Source: Parachlamydia sp. AcF125 (GTDB lineage: Bacteria > Chlamydiota > Chlamydiia > Chlamydiales > Parachlamydiaceae). From it: DNA of 64,000 nt. Position numbers and translations under genes: made by a program. This document shows positions 10,184 through 18,563 of the stretch, one piece after another (the stretch's first letter is position 1; every line of letters starts with the position of its first letter). The notes under the pieces are model-generated. The model worked only from the letters and a program-made list of their open reading frames with translations, was not told where the DNA came from and searched no databases. Where the stretch lies: contig NZ_JAEMUD010000001.1 in NCBI RefSeq assembly GCF_018342475.1, positions 1-64,000 on the forward strand. Direction: 5' to 3'.

Positions 10184-10996
10184 ATGTTAGATCAATCCCC
10201 TTTAGGAAAGCAAACAAAGTATGTAACGTTATATTCTCCAGGGTTGTTATTTGCAATTCCTCGCACACTGGCCCGCAGTAAAATTGGTCTCTCTACCCTC
10301 CCGTTTACTGGAATGGATATTTGGAATTCCTATGAAGTTTCATGGCTAGATGAAAAAGGAAAACCCCAGATTGCGTTCGGGGAGTTCCATTTTCCCTATG
10401 ATACGCCAAATATTATTGAATCTAAGTCGTTTAAATTATATTTAAATTCTTTCAATCAAACTAAAGTCCGTTCATTAGAAAAACTTCAAGAGATTTTAGA
10501 GCAAGACCTTTCCAACGTTTCTCTCGGCTCAGTTAAAGTAAAACTATATTCTCCCTCAGATTTTAAAAAGCAATCGCTGCACGAGTTTTCGGGGACTTGT
10601 CTCGATGGGTTAGAGATCGAAACAGATACTTACTCTGTATTCCCTGAATTTTTATCGACCGCACCTCAAGAAGAGGTAGAAGAAGCCGTCTATAGCGAAC
10701 TCCTTAAATCTAATTGCTTAGCGACTGGACAACCTGATTGGGGAACAGTGTTAATTCGGTATGTGGGTAAGAAAATCGAACACGCAGGCCTTTTAAAATA
10801 TATTATCTCTTATCGCAATCATTCAGGTTTTCATGAAGATTGTGTGGAAAAAATATTTCACGACATCTCTACCCATTGCAAACCTGAAAAACTCACCGTT
10901 TACGCCCGTTATGTGCGGCGTGGAGGGTTGGATATTAACCCTTTTCGCTCGAATTTCGAAGTCGCCCCTCCTAATCTTCGACTAAATCGGCAGTAA
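10184..10996 (+). CDS. queF: NADPH-dependent 7-cyano-7-deazaguanine reductase QueF
   Basis: A 270-residue two-domain (E. coli-type) QueF that reduces preQ0 to preQ1 in queuosine synthesis. The NADPH-binding family motif ESKSFKLY is at residues 79-86 in the N-terminal half. The catalytic cysteine is Cys178 within SNCLATGQPDWG, the general-acid Asp is Asp185, and the substrate-binding FHE is at 216-218. It starts 58 bases after pknD on the same strand and could be co-transcribed. No other queuosine gene (queC, queD, queE, tgt, queA) is in this window. Given the single-copy enzyme fold and intact residues, function is near certain. Confidence 0.96.
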   Translation: MLDQSPLGKQTKYVTLYSPGLLFAIPRTLARSKIGLSTLPFTGMDIWNSYEVSWLDEKGKPQIAFGEFHFPYDTPNIIESKSFKLYLNSFNQTKVRSLEKLQEILEQDLSNVSLGSVKVKLYSPSDFKKQSLHEFSGTCLDGLEIETDTYSVFPEFLSTAPQEEVEEAVYSELLKSNCLATGQPDWGTVLIRYVGKKIEHAGLLKYIISYRNHSGFHEDCVEKIFHDISTHCKPEKLTVYARYVRRGGLDINPFRSNFEVAPPNLRLNRQ

Positions 10997-11127
10997 TTCT
11001 TTCGGCTTGTTACTTGAACCTTCAAGCAACAAGGCATTCTATTTTGATTTTCCAACTAATTTTATAGCTTTAAAATCCGCTTCTAAAGCAAGCAGAAGTG
11101 AAGGGCCCCCTATTTTCCTAATTCCTT

Positions 11128-11148
11128 CGCTTATCTAAGCGGTTTTTT
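11128..11148 (+). terminator. Probable terminator after queF
   Basis: A short CGCTT/AAGCG stem with a 4-base loop is followed by a run of six T residues. The stem is only 5 bp, so the call is moderate. It lies 130 bases past the queF stop, in a 415-base spacer with no recognisable gene. Confidence 0.4.
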
Positions 11149-11342
11149 AACGATTTTAGCAATCTGATTTCTCCTAATAGCAAGCCACGTTTCGAGCCTT
11201 CGGCTTTCAAACTGCATAATTGCTTACCTCTGTCGACATTAAGCTTACTAGGCTTACGCTAAATTCATAAACTTTTGCTCGTTTCAAAAAATAAAAGGTT
11301 CCATCTGTTTTGTATAAAACCGACACTTTATGAAGTCGCTTC

Positions 11343-11371
11343 TTCTCAATAAAGCTTTATTCGCTTATAAT
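11343..11371 (+). promoter_or_regulatory. Candidate sigma70-type promoter for the SurA-like/rsmA pair
   Basis: A perfect TATAAT at 11366-11371 lies 17 bases after TTCTCA at 11343-11348, which matches the -35 consensus at four of six positions. It is 39 bases upstream of the SurA-like start codon. This is a sequence match only. Confidence 0.4.
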
Positions 11372-11410
11372 GATCTCTCAAGGACAACTTCTTAAACTTT
11401 ATGATTTAAA

Positions 11411-12475
11411 ATGATGATTTCAAAAAAAACTCTCCCTTTCCTTGTGGCCTTTGCTGCTTTTTTCTCTACATTTCCCCTAGCAGCAGAGCCCTCCCTTTTC
11501 AGGAGCCAGCCTGAAAAAATCCATGTCAATAACCGTGTACTTGCCACCATAAACGGGAAAGTCATCACTGTAATGGATGTGATGAAAAAACTGGATTTAG
11601 TGTTTTATCGCAACTTTCCCGAATATGCCTCTTCCGCAGCAGCACGCTACCAATTTTACCAAGCACACTGGGGAGAAGTCTTACAAGATTTGATTGATAA
11701 AGAGCTTGTTCTCGCTGATGCTGAAGAAATGAACCTTCCTTTAACAAATGGGGATATCCGGCAAGAAATGGAAGAAACGTTTGGCCCCGATATCATTCAC
11801 AATTTAGATAAAGCTGGGCTGACTTATGATGAAGCGTGGGACTCAATCAAAGGAGATATCATTATCCGTCGGATGCTTTACTACCGGGTGAATACTAAAG
11901 CCCAAACTCAAGTCACTCCTCAAGCCATTCAAGCGGCTTATGAACAATATGCTCAAAAAAACGTGAGGCCTAAAGAATGGAGCTACTACATGATTTCCGT
12001 TCGAGATGAGCAAGATGACAAGGGGGCCGAAATTGCCAACCAGATTTATCAACATCTGCAAGCTTCCTCTGTTAAAACTGAAGCTTTGCAGGAAAGCCTC
12101 AAAATATGGTTAGGAAAGGATGCGGCGCAAGTAAGTGTCTCTACTAAACTTTCCCATTTGGAAAACGAAGTAACCGAGGAAAATAAACAGATCCTTTCCT
12201 CTTTATCTCCTGGAAATTACAGTAAACCCATTGCTCAAAAAAGTCGCGCAACTAAATCCACTGTATACCGCTTATTTTATTTAGACAGCTTCAAACCAGG
12301 CGGAGCCCCTTCTTATGATGAGATGAAAGAGAGAATTAAAAATAATTTAATAGAAGAAGCGATTAACAAAGAAACCCATTTATACCTAGAAAAACTGAGA
12401 GCCCGCTTCGGCGTCAACAAGATTAATGCACGAGAAACGCTTCCGAAAGACTTTGAACCTTTTTCGTTAAATTAA
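11411..12475 (+). CDS. SurA-like periplasmic chaperone / peptidyl-prolyl isomerase
   Basis: A 354-residue exported protein with a clear signal peptide (residues 1 to about 25, ending near PLAAEP). A SurA N-terminal-type domain follows, starting at VLATINGKVITVMDVMKKL and including the LIDKELVLADAEE helix. The second half (about residue 180 on) has a parvulin-like region that is poorly conserved, so isomerase activity is uncertain. The likely role is chaperoning outer-membrane proteins. It lies 12 bases before rsmA; the surA-rsmA neighbourhood is shared with E. coli. As I recall, Chlamydia has an uncharacterised gene (CT355) beside its ksgA. Confidence 0.75.
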   Translation: MMISKKTLPFLVAFAAFFSTFPLAAEPSLFRSQPEKIHVNNRVLATINGKVITVMDVMKKLDLVFYRNFPEYASSAAARYQFYQAHWGEVLQDLIDKELVLADAEEMNLPLTNGDIRQEMEETFGPDIIHNLDKAGLTYDEAWDSIKGDIIIRRMLYYRVNTKAQTQVTPQAIQAAYEQYAQKNVRPKEWSYYMISVRDEQDDKGAEIANQIYQHLQASSVKTEALQESLKIWLGKDAAQVSVSTKLSHLENEVTEENKQILSSLSPGNYSKPIAQKSRATKSTVYRLFYLDSFKPGGAPSYDEMKERIKNNLIEEAINKETHLYLEKLRARFGVNKINARETLPKDFEPFSLN

Positions 12476-12487
12476 TTACTGCTTCCT

Positions 12488-13336
12488 ATGCCTCTCTATA
12501 AACCAAATGAATTATTCGCTTTTTTGAATTCTTTGGGAATCCGTCCTAAGAAAGGCTTGTCACAGAATTTTTTAATTGACGGGAATATTTTGCGAAAGAT
12601 TTTAGCAGCTGCCGCTGTTAATTCAGACGATGTGATCCTTGAAATAGGCCCGGGCCCAGGTTCTCTTACAGAATGCTTACTTGCAGCAGGAACAAAAGTC
12701 ATTGCGGTCGAAAAAGACATTCAGTTGGCGGAGGCTCTTATTCGATTGCAAACTCCTCTGCCATCTTTGCAAGTTTATTGCGAGGATATTTTAGACTTTC
12801 CCATTGAAAACACGTTACAGCCTGCATTAAAAGAAGGCAAAAAAGCTAAAGTCATTGCAAACCTTCCCTATCATTTAACCTCTTCCATTTTAAGTGAACT
12901 TGTTCCTCTACATAACCTCTTTTCAACTATCACTGTCATGGTTCAAGAAGAGGTCGCTCGGCGCTTTACAGCTTCTCCAGGCTCTCGAGAGTATAGCGCA
13001 TTTACGGTCTTCCTTAATTTCTTCTCCCATCCTACCTATAATTTTAAAGTGGGAAAACAGTGCTTTTACCCGGCTCCAAAAGTCGATTCCGCCGTGATAA
13101 CACTCCAGTTGAAATCGCCTCCCAAAGTCGATCAGCAGGATTTTTTTGCTCTTACCAGAAAGGCATTTGAACAGCGAAGAAAAATGTTAAAAAGTGCTCT
13201 AAAACCTATTTACAAGCCTAGTTTGGTGGCAGAAGCTTTAATGGGAATCAGCTTAAATCCTATGGCAAGAGCGGAAGATTTAAGCTTGGAGGATTATTTG
13301 AAGTTATTTGCTTTTTTAGAGAAAATGGCCATCTAA
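12488..13336 (+). CDS. rsmA: 16S rRNA (adenine1518-N6/1519-N6)-dimethyltransferase
   Basis: A 282-residue KsgA/RsmA that dimethylates two adjacent adenines in the 3' terminal helix of 16S rRNA during small-subunit maturation. The family motifs are present: QNFLID at residues 26-31, the SAM-binding GPGPGSLT at 54-61, acidic residue E75 closing strand two, and the catalytic NLPY at 125-128. Length is typical. It follows the SurA-like gene by 12 bases and is probably in the same transcript. Also known as ksgA. Confidence 0.97.
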   Translation: MPLYKPNELFAFLNSLGIRPKKGLSQNFLIDGNILRKILAAAAVNSDDVILEIGPGPGSLTECLLAAGTKVIAVEKDIQLAEALIRLQTPLPSLQVYCEDILDFPIENTLQPALKEGKKAKVIANLPYHLTSSILSELVPLHNLFSTITVMVQEEVARRFTASPGSREYSAFTVFLNFFSHPTYNFKVGKQCFYPAPKVDSAVITLQLKSPPKVDQQDFFALTRKAFEQRRKMLKSALKPIYKPSLVAEALMGISLNPMARAEDLSLEDYLKLFAFLEKMAI

Positions 13337-13443
13337 GCAGCTGCGAGAGCTTGTTTCTTTTTAAAAACGCGCATTAAACAAATATTCGCCTTCCTTTTTA
13401 TCCAAATAAATCGCCTTTGTACAAAATTTAGGGCAGACTTTGT

Positions 13444-14592
13444 TCACTGAATCTCCAGGTTTTTTCTGAAGCGAAAGTTGCTATAGGCTCCAACCGCTAC
13501 ACTGGTTAAAGATAAAGCCATTCCACTAGCCATTAATCCATAAGCGACAGGAGCAGCTGGAGTGAAAAGGAACAAAAATCCACTTACTACCCCAAACAGG
13601 CAAGAACTAATCATTAAAGACTGAATTGCAACCCGTGCTATAGTTTGCTGCTTTATCGATTTGACTATTTTTGACAATTTTAGTAGGGCGAGCTCTTTTT
13701 CAAGCTTAGTAGCTTCAGCTACCTGAAACACTTGTTGAGCGTTTTCCCAGGCTGTATGCAATTTACCTCTTAGATGAATAGGATCCAGGCGAAATTGCTT
13801 TTTTAAAAAGCGGTTATTTTTTTTCTGTAAGTACTCAAATAGAGGGCGAAAGTCTTCGATTGTTTTTTCCTCTGCCCCCTGCACTTTTTTTGAAAGCTGG
13901 CGGAGCATCCAAATGCTTTCTCCCCAACCTTTCATATAGGAAATAAGGGTGGCAACTGAAAAGACCAAACTGACTGCAAATATAGGAGTCGTCCAGCTGA
14001 TTGCATGCTTTGTGATAGCTCCCACTCTTTGTAAGCCATGTGCAAATGTGGCCGTACACTCTCCAATAATGCCAAAATCTGCCGCCATCAGAAGGAAAGC
14101 TTCAATCTTTTCATCCATTGTCCCTTTTATACATTTAATCAAGTGTAAAGCAATATCATAAATGGCTAAAGGTATCCCCATAATAGGAAGCAATTTAAGC
14201 ACACTCAGCGTGTGATAAACGAACTTAGATTCTAAAATAAAGTGCGATATCGCTTGGCTTACATTTTTTATGATATTTCCTAATGCACTGGTTACACCGT
14301 CTAGTTTAGCCACAGCTGAAAAAATAACCCTTGCCGCTTCCACCCCAAGCTCTAACGATTGAAGTTTGCGGGGAATTTGGGAATCATGCGCTCGCTGAAA
14401 AAAACCCCCTATTTTTATAAAAGAAAGTTTCGAAAAAGCAAGAATCTTGTGTTTTAAATCTATACGAGCATTTTGGGAGTTCTTCGATTCCTCCCTCGCC
14501 GAATAAAAAGAACCTCTGTCATAAGCTCGGTTATAACCGTTATGAGTTTCAAAAAAGAGAGCAGAAGAAATGGAGCTGGATTTAATACACAT
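13444..14592 (-). CDS. Hypothetical membrane protein, inclusion-membrane (Inc) candidate
   Basis: A 382-residue protein of no family I can name. Hydrophobic segments lie around residues 135-155, a pair at about 170-215, and a closely spaced bilobed pair near the C-terminus (about 330-370) separated by a proline-containing turn. Bilobed hydrophobic domains are the hallmark of chlamydial Inc proteins, which are secreted by type III and inserted in the vacuole membrane. The N-terminal 60 residues are serine-rich and polar, compatible with a type III signal. The start codon lies inside a perfect inverted repeat and no Shine-Dalgarno is seen before it (see findings). The next methionine is about 135 codons in, so the start given is the best available. 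Confidence 0.6.
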   Translation of the reverse strand: MCIKSSSISSALFFETHNGYNRAYDRGSFYSAREESKNSQNARIDLKHKILAFSKLSFIKIGGFFQRAHDSQIPRKLQSLELGVEAARVIFSAVAKLDGVTSALGNIIKNVSQAISHFILESKFVYHTLSVLKLLPIMGIPLAIYDIALHLIKCIKGTMDEKIEAFLLMAADFGIIGECTATFAHGLQRVGAITKHAISWTTPIFAVSLVFSVATLISYMKGWGESIWMLRQLSKKVQGAEEKTIEDFRPLFEYLQKKNNRFLKKQFRLDPIHLRGKLHTAWENAQQVFQVAEATKLEKELALLKLSKIVKSIKQQTIARVAIQSLMISSCLFGVVSGFLFLFTPAAPVAYGLMASGMALSLTSVAVGAYSNFRFRKNLEIQ

Positions 14593-14637
14593 AGTTAAAA
14601 TAAAACAAATTAACCAACTATTCTATTTTAACTATGT
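14589..14637. repeat. Perfect 14-bp inverted repeat over a start codon
   Basis: The arms 14589-14602 (ACATAGTTAAAATA) and 14624-14637 (TATTTTAACTATGT) are exact reverse complements, separated by 21 bases. It lies between the aldo/keto reductase stop and the Inc-like start. The ATG of the latter (14592-14590 on the minus strand) is inside one arm. It could be an AT-rich terminator, an operator, or a hairpin that hides the start codon. Confidence 0.65.
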
Positions 14638-14667
14638 TTTTCAGTCAATAAATCTAAATTTAGTGAT

Positions 14668-15702
14668 TTAAACTATTTTAATAGGAGAAGGGTTTCTTTC
14701 CTCGAAACCTTTTTGATGCCAATAAGGATAAATAGGCGTTCGCTCGCTCGCCAGATCTAGTTTTTTAACTTGCTCTGGAGTTAAATTCCAACCTACGGCC
14801 CCTAAATTATCTTTTAGCTGCTGCTCATCGCGAGCTCCCACAATAATGCTAGCTACGGTAGGACGCTGTAACAGCCAATTTAATGCGACTTGAGGGATTG
14901 ATTTACCTGTTTCTTTAGCTATTTCCTCGAGGGCATCCACCACTTTATATAAGAATTCCTCTTCCACCGGCGGACCTAGATCACTCGTAGCAGACAAACG
15001 ACTTATCCCTGGCAATGGCTGACCGCGACGAATTTTTCCCGTCAATCGTCCCCAACCTAAGGGGCTCCAAACAGTTAAACCTACTTTTTGATCCAAATTT
15101 AAAGGCATGAGTTCCCATTCATAGTCACGTCCAATGAGGGAATAATACCCTTGATAGGCCACATAGCGCGCCCAGCCATATTTTTCTGAGGTAGCTAAAG
15201 ATTTCATGAGATGCCACCCAGAGAAATTGGAACAGCCTATATAGCGAATTTTTCCACTTTTAATGAGGGTGTCTAAAGCGCTCAACGTTTCTTCAACAGG
15301 AGTCATGGCATCAAAACCATGCATTTGATAAAGATCAATATAATCCGTGCCGAGACGTTTGAGGCTTCCTTCACACGCCTTGATTAAATGATAGCGAGAA
15401 GAACCTACATCGTTAGGATCTGAGCCAAATCGGAATGTCGCTTTAGTAGAAATCAAAACCTTTTCTCGCCGCCCTTTAATTGCTTGCCCCAAAACTTCTT
15501 CTGCTAATCCATTCGAATAGATATCTGCGCTATCAAACATGTTTAATCCACTTTCTAAGCAAATATCTATCAGGCGAGAAGCTTCTTTAGCATCTGTGTT
15601 TCCCCATGCTTTAAAAAATGCGTTTCCCCCTCCAAAAGTAGCGGTCCCAAAACTTAAGACAGGCACTTTAAAACCAGAGTATCCTAACTGCCTATATTCC
15701 AT
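14668..15702 (-). CDS. Aldo/keto reductase
   Basis: A 344-residue NAD(P)H-dependent oxidoreductase of the YajO/YghZ-like aldo/keto reductase branch. The catalytic tetrad is visible: Asp57 and Tyr62 in FDSADIYSNG, Lys87 in ISTKATF, and His128 in YQMHGFD. The C-terminal cofactor-binding stretch with VASIIVGARDEQQL and the NLGAVGW segment is complete. The substrate cannot be deduced; such enzymes commonly reduce aldehydes and ketones. It starts 11 bases downstream of the dacF stop on the same strand, so the two are probably co-transcribed. Confidence 0.92.
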   Translation of the reverse strand: MEYRQLGYSGFKVPVLSFGTATFGGGNAFFKAWGNTDAKEASRLIDICLESGLNMFDSADIYSNGLAEEVLGQAIKGRREKVLISTKATFRFGSDPNDVGSSRYHLIKACEGSLKRLGTDYIDLYQMHGFDAMTPVEETLSALDTLIKSGKIRYIGCSNFSGWHLMKSLATSEKYGWARYVAYQGYYSLIGRDYEWELMPLNLDQKVGLTVWSPLGWGRLTGKIRRGQPLPGISRLSATSDLGPPVEEEFLYKVVDALEEIAKETGKSIPQVALNWLLQRPTVASIIVGARDEQQLKDNLGAVGWNLTPEQVKKLDLASERTPIYPYWHQKGFEERNPSPIKIV

Positions 15703-15713
15703 GTGAGATTCTC

Positions 15714-17003
15714 CTAACGTCTTCTAAGTTGAAATCCTAGTCCCCCCAAAAAAATCAAAATACAAATTATCCCAAAAACTTTCATCCCTTTTATTAAAAA
15801 TGAAGACTTCTCAAAATATTGCTTCATCCAGAAAGCCCAGCTTATGGAGAGATCCTCCCCTGCTTTTAGAGAAACATACTTTTTTAAGCTCCCTTCTTTA
15901 TCTGTCAAATACACTTGCCCGATCACTTGCCCTTTTTGAATGGGAGGCGGCAAATTTAACCATTCAAGCGAGCATTGTAATTCCGGCTCTTCTGCAGCGT
16001 AATACGTTATTTTGACATCTTCCTCTAAATAAGCTTTTAGCGGTTTGGAAGCCCAGGGTAGGTTTTGAGAAAATTTTTGAACTCCTTGTTTTAAAAGCAG
16101 ACGTTCTACTTTTGGCTGCTGAAAGGCTGTTTCAAATAATTTAATCGCATCCTTGAAAAGTTGATCCCTTTCTTTGGTTTTTAATAGAACAGCAATTAAA
16201 GTACGCTCTTTATCTTTAGCTACCGCGACTAAGTTATGGCCTGCTAAAGTGGTATAGCCTGTTTTTGCCCCAAGTGTTTTGGCATAGTAAAATTTCCCCT
16301 GCTTTAAAAGAGGATGATTTTGAACTAAAACGGAGGGCTCCTGCTTATTTGTTTGAGATCTTGTATGTTTAACTGTCCCAAACATTTTGCAAAATGCAGG
16401 AATACCAAGCGCTTCTTTTGCTATAAGAGCCATATCATATGCCGTGGTTTTATGCTCGGGGTGATGCAAACCATGGGGGTTTTGAAAAGTTGTGTGTTTA
16501 CATCCAATTTGTTTGGTATACGCATTGAGATGAGACACAAAAGCTGGAACTGTTCCTCCTATATATTGCGCGATCACATTAGCAGAATCGTTGGCAGAAA
16601 CCAGGATGAGGCCATACAGCAAATCTTCTAAGGAGAGTTGCTCGTCTTTTATAATACCCATGTGAGTTCCACCAGGTACGAGCCAATAAGCCGGGAGTGT
16701 ATAGTTGGATTTTCTTTTGGCTTCTTCCGTGACCCACCCTATGGAATCTTGGTCGGCTGAAATTAAGACGTCTAGCTTATCTGAGAAAAACTTAAGAACA
16801 TAGGCGGCTGTTGCTATCTTAGTAATACTTGCCGGGAAGTAAGAAGCATAGATATTCTTCTCGTAAAGGATTTTTCCTGACTCGGCATTCATTAAAATGG
16901 CGGCTTCTGCTTCTACTGCTACATCCAAAGTTTCTGAAAAAAGGTTAAGGGGGGAAAACAATACAAATAGAAGGGAAATAAAAAAATAAATTTGTGTAAA
17001 CAT
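15714..17003 (-). CDS. dacF: D-alanyl-D-alanine carboxypeptidase (PBP5/DacF type)
   Basis: A 429-residue low-molecular-weight penicillin-binding protein that trims the terminal D-alanine from peptidoglycan stem peptides. It has a signal peptide (about 1-24). The three active-site motifs are SITK at residues 59-62, SAN at 136-138 and KTG at 247-249. A C-terminal beta-rich domain (about 290-380) and a single C-terminal transmembrane segment (about 405-424) ending in Arg-Arg-Arg provide membrane anchoring. It fits the reduced, division-linked peptidoglycan pathway of chlamydiae. From memory C. trachomatis has a dacF homologue (CT551) in the same gene neighbourhood. Confidence 0.93.
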   Translation of the reverse strand: MFTQIYFFISLLFVLFSPLNLFSETLDVAVEAEAAILMNAESGKILYEKNIYASYFPASITKIATAAYVLKFFSDKLDVLISADQDSIGWVTEEAKRKSNYTLPAYWLVPGGTHMGIIKDEQLSLEDLLYGLILVSANDSANVIAQYIGGTVPAFVSHLNAYTKQIGCKHTTFQNPHGLHHPEHKTTAYDMALIAKEALGIPAFCKMFGTVKHTRSQTNKQEPSVLVQNHPLLKQGKFYYAKTLGAKTGYTTLAGHNLVAVAKDKERTLIAVLLKTKERDQLFKDAIKLFETAFQQPKVERLLLKQGVQKFSQNLPWASKPLKAYLEEDVKITYYAAEEPELQCSLEWLNLPPPIQKGQVIGQVYLTDKEGSLKKYVSLKAGEDLSISWAFWMKQYFEKSSFLIKGMKVFGIICILIFLGGLGFQLRRR

Positions 17004-17175
17004 CCTTTAAAAGCATTTTGGGTTCTTCTTTTCTCCTAATTTACTTGAAAAGCAAAAAGAATTCCAATTCAAAATGATCTCCTTTCTTTTACAAGTTTCC
17101 TAAAAATGCTTTAAGGCCATGATTGGCATTTAAGTTGCTTTTATCTTGGATATCTGCAAAAGCGGAGATAAAAGC

Positions 17176-17610
17176 ATGAAGCAACTAGCCCAATTAGATG
17201 AATATTTTAAAAAATACGCCGAAAATCTTCCTTATTGGCTACCGGATGGAATAATCCCCGTGGATCTCTTTTTACTCGCTAAATTTGATCTTTTAGATTC
17301 TTTTTTCGAATACAGAAATCCTACAGCTTTAACCCTTTACTTCCACGTAGCGGAATTTCAAGAAAAAATCACCCTTGTTAATGATCATTTTGTGGTTTGG
17401 GTTATCCCCCAGAAAGCGGAAAATACCCCGGCGACGACTTTGACCCTGATTGCCCTTAATTACCCGGAATTTATTCAGCTAGAATTGGGATTTCTTTCAT
17501 CTGGTGTTTATAACACCTCACGACTTGTGTTTAGGCTCCTAGAAAAATTTTTACATGAAATTCAAGAAAACGAAGGATTTTTAAACCGTTTAAAAAAACA
17601 AAAAAGCTGA
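17176..17610 (+). CDS. Conserved hypothetical protein beside dacF
   Basis: A small soluble protein (144 residues from the ATG at 17176). I prefer this start over the in-frame ATG at 17146 because GGAG at 17164-17167 lies eight bases before it. The sequence has alternating strand and helix character, many aromatics (YWLPDG, FFEYRNPTALTLYF), no signal peptide and a basic C-terminus. It is divergent from dacF. Its place next to the carboxypeptidase resembles CT552 beside CT551 in C. trachomatis, recalled from memory and not checked by alignment. Function unknown. Confidence 0.6.
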   Translation: MKQLAQLDEYFKKYAENLPYWLPDGIIPVDLFLLAKFDLLDSFFEYRNPTALTLYFHVAEFQEKITLVNDHFVVWVIPQKAENTPATTLTLIALNYPEFIQLELGFLSSGVYNTSRLVFRLLEKFLHEIQENEGFLNRLKKQKS

Positions 17611-17639
17611 CTCCTATTTTTTACTCCTTAATTGAGGTT

Positions 17640-17920
17640 AAGCAATTAATCGCTTTCTCTATGGTCATCCACTTCCTCCCTAATTTTTAAAATAAATCCC
17701 ATCCTTCCAAGAATTTGCCCCCTTGGAGGCTGGCAGGCCTCTTTATGGGCCTTTGTTAAAAGGTTATAAGGGCTTCCAAGATCTTTAATAACAACTTGCG
17801 TATCTGCTTTTTTTGCGGGCGAGCAAGAAGCGGATGATATTGACTAGAGCCTCTTTGGTAGCTAATCCTACTTGGAGGGCGCCATTAGAATTTACCTCAC
17901 GTAGCAAGCATTTTCTTTTG
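17640..17920 (-). pseudogene. Possible decayed gene remnant
   Basis: On the minus strand two coding-like pieces lie in different frames. One reads NGALQVGLATKEALVNII near 17885-17840, and the next reads ADTQVVIKDLGSPYNLL and onward to a stop near 17650. One frameshift around 17815 would join them. There is no start codon or ribosome binding site. The rest of the 377-base spacer shows nothing recognisable. Confidence 0.3.
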
Positions 17921-17987
17921 TAAGGCGTGGCGTGTTGTAAAATAGGCTTAAGTTAGGGAAAAATTTTTAGCCCTATAATAATCTCTG

Positions 17988-18563
17988 CTACCAACTATTG
18001 CCAATATAGTCTACAACCTTTTGGCTAATAGCTTTGTTTAAAGGTTCCCATGCAGCATCTCGGGCTGAATCCACATCACTCAGCTGGCCGAGGGAAAAAA
18101 CATTAATGCCTTGAAGATTTAAGTAGTAGTCATGATCAAAGTCCACATTCGTTTCAATGAGAGCCGGGCCTAAAACATACTCCCCTGAACGATTGTCAAT
18201 TAAAGCAATCTCCACTTTTGCCCATACGCGGGTTTCTGTGGGAATGACGGAGTTCGTCAATTTACCCCGTTTTTTGCGATAGTAGCGAAATCCAATATTT
18301 TCATCATGCACCTCGACAATTTTAACGAGAAGGGATAACTCTCCTTGATCTGTCGCATATTGATAACAGCCACTGTTGCATAACTCCCGTACAATAGCCG
18401 ATGTTAAAGATCCATCCCTATCCCCTTGAACATAAGGGACTGAAATCGTTTTTCCGGAACTGCCCGGTCCTGCAGCTAGACGATAACCGCATCCGGCTAG
18501 AAAAAGGAGCAATAAAATCCAGCCTCCTATAAGGCGTCGCAATTTAAAATTCCGCCGTTCCAT
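17988..18563 (-). CDS. LptE-like lipoprotein (LPS assembly)
   Basis: A 191-residue lipoprotein with a basic N-terminus, a hydrophobic core and the lipobox LAGC followed by GYRL, the usual beginning of LptE/RlpB proteins. The mature part has strand-rich sequence and a central basic-aromatic patch (GFRYYRKKRGK), matching the fold length of the LptE family. LptE plugs the LptD barrel to deliver LPS to the outer surface. It overlaps the 3' end of the TPR gene by 20 bases, so they are translationally linked. Family assignment is from the N-terminal motif and size, not from a database hit. Confidence 0.65.
   Translation of the reverse strand: MERRNFKLRRLIGGWILLLLFLAGCGYRLAAGPGSSGKTISVPYVQGDRDGSLTSAIVRELCNSGCYQYATDQGELSLLVKIVEVHDENIGFRYYRKKRGKLTNSVIPTETRVWAKVEIALIDNRSGEYVLGPALIETNVDFDHDYYLNLQGINVFSLGQLSDVDSARDAAWEPLNKAISQKVVDYIGNSW

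Noticed and set aside
17840-17900. Possible DUF167 (YggU) similarity of the remnant
   Set aside because: The match is off by one residue over a short stretch and does not continue; too weak to name.
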